Assembly: GCA_041662765.1 (NCBI GenBank)
Contig: JBAZRT010000046.1
Location: forward strand, 1-5,021
DNA from: JAPLXD01 sp041662765
GTDB lineage: Bacteria > Patescibacteriota > Minisyncoccia > Moranbacterales > UBA11712
DNA: 5,021 nt
Direction: 5' to 3'
The position numbers were made by a program, and so were the translations under genes. The first letter of the stretch is position 1, and every line of letters begins with the position of its first letter. Positions 1-5,021 of the stretch are shown here, piece by piece. The notes beneath the pieces were generated by a model, which was given only the letters and a program-made list of their open reading frames with translations, searched no databases and was not told the DNA's origin.

Positions 1-261
<261 letters not shown>

Positions 262-289
262 AATTATCCAGAATAAATTCTGAATAATT
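262..289 (-). other. hairpin abutting the 16S rRNA 5' end
   Basis: Bases 262-274 pair with 277-289 to form a 13-bp stem around AA. Position 268 against 283 is A-C on the plus strand but a G-U pair in minus-strand RNA, so the stem is unbroken only in the rRNA transcript. With such a tight turn, the central A-U pair would open into a 4-nt loop. It ends directly at the predicted mature 16S end, so it may guide 5' processing or keep the leader away from the 16S fold; that role is inference. Confidence 0.55.
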
Positions 290-372
290 TTGAAAACCTA
301 AAGATCTTTTGATAGAGATCGATAGCGTTTTCGAAAAGAAAAACTAATTTCTGATTTGAATAGACTCTTAGC

Positions 373-390
373 CCCCGACTTGCATCGGGG
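373..390. repeat. CCCCGA/TCGGGG hairpin, copy 1 of a repeated motif
   Basis: This is a 6-bp GC-rich stem (373-378 with 385-390) around the loop CTTGCA. A second copy with almost the same arms and loop lies at 424-440. Their shared pattern is CCCGAC, then T or GT, then TGCATCGGG. No T-run follows on either strand, so it is not an ordinary intrinsic terminator. Confidence 0.5.
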
Positions 391-420
391 TCAGGACAAC
401 CACAAAAATTTGCAATTTTT

Positions 421-443
421 TTTCCCGACGTTGCATCGGGAAA
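421..443. repeat. TTTCCCGA/TCGGGAAA hairpin, copy 2 of a repeated motif
   Basis: This is an 8-bp stem (421-428 with 436-443) around the 7-nt loop CGTTGCA, and it shares stem core and loop wording with the hairpin at 373-390. In minus-strand RNA an A-run follows rather than a U-run, so it should not terminate rRNA transcription. The pair may be a short dispersed palindrome of REP type or a paired leader structure. Confidence 0.5.
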
Positions 444-490
444 GTTGTCAATCAATTGTCAAGGTTCAGCGTGTTTTTTTATTGAGCCTG

Positions 491-522
491 CCCCGTCGAA
501 CCGCAAAGCGGTTTATACGGGG
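491..522. other. two-part hairpin in the rRNA leader
   Basis: An outer stem CCCCGT (491-496) pairs with ACGGGG (517-522), and an inner stem AACCGC (499-504) pairs with GCGGTT (508-513) around a 3-nt loop. A small asymmetric internal loop separates the two stems. It has no downstream U-run on either strand, so a leader-folding role is likelier than termination. Confidence 0.5.
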
Positions 523-528
523 TCAATT

Positions 529-583
529 AAAACACGACCGGAATAATGCGCAAATATCTTACGTACTATTCCAGTCGCGTCTT
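529..583 (-). other. long 17-bp stem near the start of the rRNA leader
   Basis: Bases 529-545 pair with 567-583 around a 21-nt loop. On the plus strand three positions are A-C mismatches (531/581, 534/578, 539/573). In minus-strand RNA all three become G-U wobbles, giving an uninterrupted 17-bp helix. This asymmetry argues that the structure acts as RNA made from the rRNA promoter. It lies about 70 nt below the predicted start site, where antitermination or early processing elements would be expected. Its function is unknown. Confidence 0.6.
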
Positions 584-661
584 TCATTTTGGTTCACCCT
601 GATTGTGCTTCAAATGATCGACTTGCTTTTGCTTTTTTATTATATTTTAACGGCAAGAATA

Positions 662-689
662 ATTATAACAGGCTGAAAAACCGTGTCAA
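662..689 (-). promoter_or_regulatory. strong sigma-70-type promoter of the rRNA operon
   Basis: On the minus strand a perfect -35 box TTGACA (689..684) and a perfect -10 box TATAAT (667..662) are separated by 16 nt, one base short of the optimal 17. It points toward 16S, with transcription expected to start near 655. Two consensus hexamers are what a highly expressed rRNA operon would have. The bases just upstream of the -35 box are GC-rich, so there is no obvious A/T-rich UP element. I saw no second tandem promoter. Confidence 0.85.
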
Positions 690-694
690 GGGGC

Positions 695-765
695 GTTCGC
701 AAAGCTTGGCTTTGAGGAATTTTGAGAGCTCTGCTCGAAAAAGGAAAAACCGAGCTTTAGCGAAC
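695..765 (-). terminator. inverted repeat after murL-murD, possible terminator or boundary
   Basis: GTTCGCAAAGCT (695-706) is repeated inverted as AGCTTTAGCGAAC (753-765), a 12-bp stem with one bulged base enclosing 46 nt. Inside, GCTCG/CGAGC and the small CAAAGC-TTG-GCTTTG palindrome (700-714) offer competing pairings. It begins 8 bases after the murL-murD stop codon and ends 5 bases before the rRNA -35 box. That location suits a transcription end for the upstream operon. A U-run does not directly follow the stem, with only TTTTT some 15 nt later, so intrinsic termination is uncertain. Confidence 0.35.
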
Positions 766-772
766 TGGTGAG

Positions 773-3226
773 TTAAAGTCTTCCCACCGCTTGGCGAAAC
801 TTGTCCCCCTTTTCTTCAAAATTATTCCAAAGAGAATAGCTGGGAGACGCTGTGGAAAGAAGGCAAATTTGTCCCTTTGGAGTATTTTGGAAAGCAAACT
901 CGACAGCGCTTTTCATGCTCTTGGTTTCCATGATATGAAAATCCTTTCGCGATCTCAAAATGCGCTTTCCGCTGTTGGGAAACAAAACAACATTCTTTAT
1001 TTTGTATTTTCGCAGAGCTTTTTCGAGCTCCCGGAAATCATATCCCCTGTCCTCTCCCCCAAGAAAAATAGTTCCTATTTTTTTGAGAGTATTGATGGCG
1101 GCGATCGTCGACTCGGGAGTTGTGGAAATCGCATCGTCAAAAAATTTTATTCCATTCTTTTCGCCGATAAATTCCAAGCGATGAGGAAGCGGTTTGAAGT
1201 TTTTGATCGCTTTTTTGATCGCAGAATCGGAAATTTTGAGAATTTTTGCGACCTTGATCGCCGCTTTGATGTTTCGAAGATTATGCTCACCAGCAAGAGG
1301 AATTTCTGATTTTTTGAGCTGAATTTCCTCGGCGAAAGGAGGCTTCACTGAAAAATCACCTGGATTTTGAAATTTGAAAATATTTTTCTTAGCGGCATAA
1401 TAGTTTTCCACGCCTCGGTGATAGTCCATATGCTCCGGGAAAAGATTCGTGAGAACCGCAATATTCGGCGAATATTCAATATCTTCGAGCATATAGCTTG
1501 AAAGCTCGATAACAAAGATCTCCTTGGGATCTATTTTCCCCAGCAAGACTTCAAGCATCGGACTTCCAATGTTTCCGAAAAAGCGGACTTTTTTTCCGGC
1601 AGCTTTCAAAATTTCGAAAATCAAACTGGCCGTTGTGCTTTTGCCCTTGCTCCCCGTCACGCCTATCGTGAAATTTTTGTTTTGAGAGAAGAATATATTT
1701 GTTGCCGTCGTGTATGGAATCGCGATTTTGTTTTTTTGCATTCCCGATGTTCTGATCGCAAGATCGAAATCTTTCTGCTTATCCAAATAGTTTTTATCGA
1801 TTTTTTGATCAAGGATATCGATCTTCAAGCCTGGATAATTTTTACGGATATATTTTTCCGTGACTTTTCCCTCCTGACCGTACCCCAAGATACAAACATT
1901 CCTTGTTCCCAAAAATTTGAATCGGGCGGGAAGAGTGGGCGCAGCTGCCATTTTGAAAACCTTCTCCACAAGTTTTTCGGGATTTTTTATTCTCCTCAAG
2001 AAAGTTTTGACGACGATATCGTTTTTATAGTTTTTGGCTGCGAGGTGCATTGCCACTCGCGCTTCTTCGAAAGTACCAACGCAATCAAATGGTTTCAATT
2101 TTCCAAATCCCAAAAGATCCTGAAAAAGAGACAAAAGATTTTCATCGGCGAAAAGATTTTTTCCAAATATTTTGAGCAACTCCTTTCTGCCGATGAAAGG
2201 CGCCAGCATAAGGAAAACAAAAGCGCATTTTGGACACTCGCCGCACCACAAAGAGTCCGGCCGCTGCTTGGAAACTGTGAAATTCCTGTTGCAGCTCGAG
2301 AAAAATGGAAAATATTTTTTATATACCGAAAACATTTGAGCAATTCTGATTTCGTGAAACGGACGGAGAATTGAAAAATAGGTGATGTCCGGCGTAATAT
2401 ATTTTCTGACGTAGCCCTGCAACATAGTCTCAAACTCCGCTGACTTGCTCCACTGATGATTCACTATCTCGCCTTTGTATTCAATGTTTCCGAAATTGCT
2501 GCCATGCTCATTGCCGACAACCGCGTATTTATAGCCATACAAAGCAGCCGATAAGAGACCCAGGAAAGCAAAAACAGCCGAAATGGGAATATGGCCATTA
2601 TATCCGCCAACGCGCGCTTCAAAAATTTTTGGATCGAGATTTCTTTTTATTTTGAGCGGAGAATTTCCAATTTTTTTTATAATATTGCTTGCAATCTCAT
2701 CTTTCTTTTGCGTCTCGACAAGAAAAGAAGTTGTCGAAAAGTCGCGCAGCAGTTCTGCCGCAACAATTGAGTCTTTCCCCCCGCCAATACCCAGAAGCAC
2801 CCGATCCAAAACTTTTATATCAATCGGCTGATTTTTTGTTTTGGCATATGGAAATTTTGCGACTTTTTTTGGATCTATTTTATTCCGATAAAGAAATTCT
2901 CCCAATCCTTTTCGGTAAACCGTGTTCCAAAAATCAGCCTGCTCCTTCGAAATTTTGAAAGGCAATTTTATTTTGGACGGACAGAAAAGCTTATAATAGC
3001 TAATGCCCAGCATGAGATGCAGCGGCTCGAGAAAACTTCGCAATTCCTCTGAGGATATATTTTTCGGAGATTTTGGCAAAGTTATGGTTTCTCTGAAGTC
3101 CAGCGCGCCACGATCAAAAAATTCGATTCTGTAATCGAAAGTTATTTTGAGCAACTTGGTGCTGAAATTGTAACCGCGAAAACGGAAAATTTTCGCTTTT
3201 GGCTTTTTGTTCCCTTTTATCTGCAT
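773..3226 (-). CDS. murL-murD2: fused MurL-type glutamate epimerase and MurD-type Mur ligase
   Basis: This predicted cytosolic bifunctional enzyme of peptidoglycan precursor synthesis has 817 aa counted from the ATG at 3226. Residues ~10-430 resemble MurL, the ATP-dependent epimerase that turns UDP-MurNAc-L-Ala-L-Glu into the L-Ala-D-Glu form. Marks are GIGGGKDS (146-153, PP-loop-like ATP site), NEHGSNFGN (239-247), VNHQWSKS (255-262), RPFHEIRIAQMF (288-299) and the cysteine cluster C312 plus WCGECPKC (327-334). Residues ~440-817 are a Mur ligase: Rossmann-like VCILGYGQEG (444-453), P-loop GVTGSKGKSTT (522-532), ELSSYMLEDI (574-583), AAKK with the likely carbamylated K613, AGEHNLRN (645-652), PHRLEF (681-686), DDAISTTPEST (697-707) and NNFEEKG (801-807). 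DSKATN and GGDGKSADF of E. coli MurD are altered, and the central domain is shorter. This favours an L-Glu-adding MurD2. The alternative start is TTG at 3247, with GGGAG 6 nt upstream, overlapping the previous gene by 11 nt. There is no frame break across the junction. Fusion order and families are well supported; the stereochemistry is inferred. Confidence 0.9.
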   Translation of the reverse strand: MQIKGNKKPKAKIFRFRGYNFSTKLLKITFDYRIEFFDRGALDFRETITLPKSPKNISSEELRSFLEPLHLMLGISYYKLFCPSKIKLPFKISKEQADFWNTVYRKGLGEFLYRNKIDPKKVAKFPYAKTKNQPIDIKVLDRVLLGIGGGKDSIVAAELLRDFSTTSFLVETQKKDEIASNIIKKIGNSPLKIKRNLDPKIFEARVGGYNGHIPISAVFAFLGLLSAALYGYKYAVVGNEHGSNFGNIEYKGEIVNHQWSKSAEFETMLQGYVRKYITPDITYFSILRPFHEIRIAQMFSVYKKYFPFFSSCNRNFTVSKQRPDSLWCGECPKCAFVFLMLAPFIGRKELLKIFGKNLFADENLLSLFQDLLGFGKLKPFDCVGTFEEARVAMHLAAKNYKNDIVVKTFLRRIKNPEKLVEKVFKMAAAPTLPARFKFLGTRNVCILGYGQEGKVTEKYIRKNYPGLKIDILDQKIDKNYLDKQKDFDLAIRTSGMQKNKIAIPYTTATNIFFSQNKNFTIGVTGSKGKSTTASLIFEILKAAGKKVRFFGNIGSPMLEVLLGKIDPKEIFVIELSSYMLEDIEYSPNIAVLTNLFPEHMDYHRGVENYYAAKKNIFKFQNPGDFSVKPPFAEEIQLKKSEIPLAGEHNLRNIKAAIKVAKILKISDSAIKKAIKNFKPLPHRLEFIGEKNGIKFFDDAISTTPESTIAAINTLKKIGTIFLGGEDRGYDFRELEKALRKYKIKNVVLFPNSGKRILRSRKDFHIMETKSMKSAVEFAFQNTPKGQICLLSTASPSYSLWNNFEEKGDKFRQAVGRL

Positions 3227-3236
3227 GTTTTTGCGC

Positions 3237-4811
3237 CTAAGATGCAATAAATTCTCCCGCCATTTCTCCCGTCAGTTCGCTTTTGTCCAAAACTATTTTC
3301 CCGTTCACGATCACCTCGCTCACACCTTCCGAATATTGATATGGATCTTCGACAGTCGACTTATCGATTATTTTCTCGGGATCGAAAACTGCAATGTCAG
3401 CGATCATATTTTTTTCAAGCGTACCCCGGTCTGTGAATCCCAATTTTTTTGCCGGCATCGAAGTCATTTTTCTGACCGCGTTTTCAAGCGTCAGCAGTTT
3501 TTCTTCCCGGACATATTTCCCGAGAACGCGCGGAAATGTTCCAAAACAGCGCGGATGGACGATATCGCCGGTGTCCTTGTGGGCAATATCATACCCCGCC
3601 CCGTCAGAGGCGATGATGGACAATGGGTGTTTGATCGCATTCCTTACATTTTCTTCGCCAAGACAATCAAGAAGCGTGATCACTCTTCCTTCGCTTGCAA
3701 TGAGAAGATCAACGATCACATCTTCCGCGGAAACTCCCCTTGCCTCGGCAATTTTGGAAATCTTTCTTTCAGGCAAAGACTTGTTGAGCGAAGAGATTGC
3801 AACAATAGCATTTTCATAGTGATATTCAGCGCCTTCTTTCATCTCTTCGATAATTTTTTCACGAAGATTCTTTTCCTTGAGTCTTCGAACAAGCATCCTT
3901 TTCCCCCCATCAGCCGCCCAAGAGGGAAGGTAAACATAGAGGACAGATCCCGTTTCGGTATATGGATATACATCAAAACTCACATCTATTCCCGATTTTT
4001 GCGCTTCTTCAATTTTACCGAGTGCTTCATACGCAAGCGACCAATTCTGTTTTCCCATCACCTTAAAATGAGAAATTTGAAGAGAAACTCCCGACTCCTT
4101 CGCAAGATCAATTGCTTCAGAGATCGCGGAAATTATTTCCCTCCCTTCATTCCTCAAATGGAGAGAAAAAACTTTTTCGTACCGCTTCACTATTTCCAGC
4201 ATATATTCCAATTCGTCCCATTTTGCATCGCGTTCATGGCTATATGCCAGCCCCGCTGAAAATCCGATTGCTCCGGCATCAAGAGAATTTTCTAGCATGT
4301 TTTTGAAAAGTTCAAGCTCGATTTTGGAAAGCCGGCGCATTTCATCTCCGACGATCCCCCGCCTCAATGTCCCATGCCCAACAAGCGTCGCAAAGTTGAG
4401 GCCCAGCTTTTTTCTTTCCATTTCCTCCCGGAATTCTCCCATCGAAAGCCAGTTCACGTTGACTTCTTTGATATCCGCCCACTTCTGCACTGCCTCAATT
4501 ATTTTTCCGCTGGAGAGAGGAGCAATCGAAATTCCGCAATTTCCGCCAACAATCGTAGTGACTCCCTGATAGATAAGACTGGGAAGCTGCGGACCGAGAA
4601 ACATCCGCCAATAGCTGTCGGAATGGTTGTGAATGTCAATGAATCCGGGAGAAACGACTTTCCCGGTTGCGTCGATCTCTTTCTTTCCTTTTACTCCAGT
4701 CAGTTTTTCTATCTTTGTGATTTTGTTTTTGGAAACAGCAATATCGGCCTGAAAGCCTTGTTTTCCCGTTCCATCGATAATAGTGCCGTTTCGAATGACT
4801 ATATCGTACAT
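3237..4811 (-). CDS. D-aminoacylase / N-acyl-D-amino-acid deacylase
   Basis: A complete 524-aa amidohydrolase-superfamily enzyme that should hydrolyse N-acyl-D-amino acids to a free D-amino acid and a carboxylate. The N-terminus MYDIVIRNGTIIDGTG starts the small beta domain usual in this superfamily, which is completed by VIVNGKIVLDK (500-510). Metal-site and family motifs are in place: DIHNHSD (H61, H63), GGNCG (C92), VGHGTLRRG (144-152), SLHLRNEG (H218), ISHFKVMG (H248), ASDG (D403) and HPRCFGTFPRVLG (419-431). These correspond to the known ligands of Alcaligenes D-aminoacylase. No signal peptide is seen, so it is probably cytosolic. The ATG at 4811 follows an A-rich tract without a clear Shine-Dalgarno. 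It starts 37 nt after gap and ends next to murL-murD, so the three are probably cotranscribed. The acyl and amino-acid preference (D-Glu or another) cannot be read from sequence. It could also act on peptidoglycan fragments or other N-acyl compounds. Confidence 0.9.
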   Translation of the reverse strand: MYDIVIRNGTIIDGTGKQGFQADIAVSKNKITKIEKLTGVKGKKEIDATGKVVSPGFIDIHNHSDSYWRMFLGPQLPSLIYQGVTTIVGGNCGISIAPLSSGKIIEAVQKWADIKEVNVNWLSMGEFREEMERKKLGLNFATLVGHGTLRRGIVGDEMRRLSKIELELFKNMLENSLDAGAIGFSAGLAYSHERDAKWDELEYMLEIVKRYEKVFSLHLRNEGREIISAISEAIDLAKESGVSLQISHFKVMGKQNWSLAYEALGKIEEAQKSGIDVSFDVYPYTETGSVLYVYLPSWAADGGKRMLVRRLKEKNLREKIIEEMKEGAEYHYENAIVAISSLNKSLPERKISKIAEARGVSAEDVIVDLLIASEGRVITLLDCLGEENVRNAIKHPLSIIASDGAGYDIAHKDTGDIVHPRCFGTFPRVLGKYVREEKLLTLENAVRKMTSMPAKKLGFTDRGTLEKNMIADIAVFDPEKIIDKSTVEDPYQYSEGVSEVIVNGKIVLDKSELTGEMAGEFIAS

Positions 4812-4848
4812 TTTTTTATTTTTTTATTAAAAATCAACTTTTTTGTGC
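4812..4848 (-). other. A-rich gap-to-D-aminoacylase spacer without clear Shine-Dalgarno
   Basis: On the minus strand the 20 nt before the D-aminoacylase ATG are almost only A and T (AATAAAAAAATAAAAAA just before the start). No GGAG-like sequence is at the usual distance. No hairpin or -35/-10 pair is evident. Initiation may depend on an unstructured A-rich leader, a pattern seen in organisms with little Shine-Dalgarno use. Confidence 0.5.
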
Positions 4849-5019
4849 CTATATTTTTGCGCCGACCAGTTCTGCCATTTCAACCAATCGATTCGCATAT
4901 CCCCACTCATTGTCGTACCACCCAACAACTTTCACAAGATTTCCATTTGCCATCGTGAGCGGGAGATCAACAATCGCGCTCGCAGGATTTCCCTTGAAAT
5001 CCATTGAAACCAATTCCTC
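4849..5019 (-). CDS. gap: glyceraldehyde-3-phosphate dehydrogenase, C-terminal end (partial)
   Basis: The last 56 codons and the TAG stop of a gene that continues beyond the right edge; bases 5020-5021 belong to the preceding, incomplete codon. The translation includes SMDFKGNPASAIVD, GNLVKVVGWYDNEWGYANR and ends in LVGAKI. The WYDNEWGY segment with the following R/NRLVEM is diagnostic of the GAPDH C-terminus. The enzyme oxidatively phosphorylates glyceraldehyde-3-phosphate to 1,3-bisphosphoglycerate in glycolysis. The catalytic cysteine and NAD-binding domain lie outside the window, so the cofactor type cannot be judged. No terminator is visible in the 37 nt before the D-aminoacylase, which suggests read-through. 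Confidence 0.95.
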   Translation of the reverse strand, partial: EELVSMDFKGNPASAIVDLPLTMANGNLVKVVGWYDNEWGYANRLVEMAELVGAKI

Positions 5020-5021
5020 CT

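Larger units (their letters stand above)
262..655 (-). other. rRNA transcript 5' leader, hairpin-rich and gene-free
   Basis: This ~390-nt stretch lies between the predicted rRNA transcription start (about 655, seven bases below the -10 box) and the mature 16S 5' end. I find no convincing protein gene or tRNA in it. It holds at least five local hairpins, listed separately (262-289, 373-390, 421-443, 491-522, 529-583). In two of them, bases that mismatch as A-C on the plus strand become G-U wobbles in minus-strand RNA, which supports a folded minus-strand transcript. rRNA leaders usually carry antitermination and RNase III processing signals. I could not identify a convincing boxA, and the 3' partner strand for a long-range processing stem would lie outside the window. 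Confidence 0.7.

Noticed and set aside
328..345. Possible boxA antiterminator around TTTTTCTTTTCGAAAA on the minus strand
   Set aside because: The match to TGYTCTTTRA is loose and the stretch is A/T-rich, so it could be chance.
264..455. 63-codon minus-strand frame next to 16S
   Set aside because: It lies wholly in the rRNA leader, spans hairpin repeats and has no start signal or family resemblance.
446..462. Two TTGACA hexamers 5 nt apart on the minus strand, resembling a second rRNA promoter
   Set aside because: No TATAAT-like box lies 15-19 nt downstream of either; the following sequence is the GC-rich hairpin at 421-443.
513..587. 24-codon minus-strand reading frame (MKDATGIVRKIFAHYSGRVL...) with AGGG upstream, a possible leader peptide
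   Set aside because: It coincides with the 529-583 stem, whose pairing explains the sequence better, and a translated peptide in an rRNA leader would be unusual. No supporting evidence.
639..644. TATAAT on the minus strand just below the main promoter
   Set aside because: No -35 box at proper distance; it lies in the A/T-rich initial transcribed region.
356..771. Two overlapping plus-strand frames across the rRNA leader and promoter region
   Set aside because: They run opposite to the rRNA leader, pass through its hairpins and promoter, and resemble no known protein.
1682..2374. Plus-strand open frame (230 codons) opposite the MurL part
   Set aside because: Antisense to well-supported coding sequence, with low-complexity Phe-rich composition and no domain.
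3207..4259. Long plus-strand open frame (350 codons) opposite the D-aminoacylase gene
   Set aside because: It is fully antisense to a clear enzyme gene, rich in Phe, Arg and Ser as expected from a mirrored frame, and shows no recognisable motif.

Overview
The window looks like part of a chromosome from an uncultivated Patescibacteria (Candidate Phyla Radiation) bacterium, probably Parcubacteria-like. The evidence is the first ~260 nt of a 16S rRNA gene: a perfect 27F primer site, the wording GGCGGCGTGGATAAGGCATG, and a very short V1 helix closed by a UUCG tetraloop. A-rich translation starts and modest GC content fit this. The assignment is from memory of such sequences, not from a search.

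Everything recognisable lies on the minus strand, so transcription runs from right to left. From right to left: (1) the last 56 codons of glyceraldehyde-3-phosphate dehydrogenase (gap), entering from the right edge; (2) after 37 nt, a complete 524-aa D-aminoacylase / N-acyl-D-amino-acid deacylase of the amidohydrolase superfamily; (3) about 10 nt later, or overlapping by 11 nt if a TTG start is used, an 817-aa protein joining a MurL-type UDP-MurNAc-L-Ala-L-Glu epimerase (N-terminal half) to a MurD-type Mur ligase (C-terminal half); (4) a gene-free stretch of about 510 nt with an inverted repeat, a near-consensus sigma-70 promoter (TTGACA, 16 nt, TATAAT) and a ~390-nt hairpin-rich leader; (5) the 5' end of 16S rRNA, leaving at the left edge.

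The highlight is the MurL-MurD fusion. In the route known from Xanthomonas, MurD2 adds L-glutamate to UDP-MurNAc-L-alanine and MurL then inverts that residue to D-glutamate, so no glutamate racemase is needed. Here both steps appear to sit in one polypeptide. The ligase half has lost two lysines that line the D-Glu pocket in E. coli MurD, and its central domain is clearly shortened. A D-aminoacylase directly upstream, probably in the same transcript, makes a small module concerned with D-amino acids. The spacing suggests gap, the D-aminoacylase and murL-murD are cotranscribed, while the rRNA has its own strong promoter.
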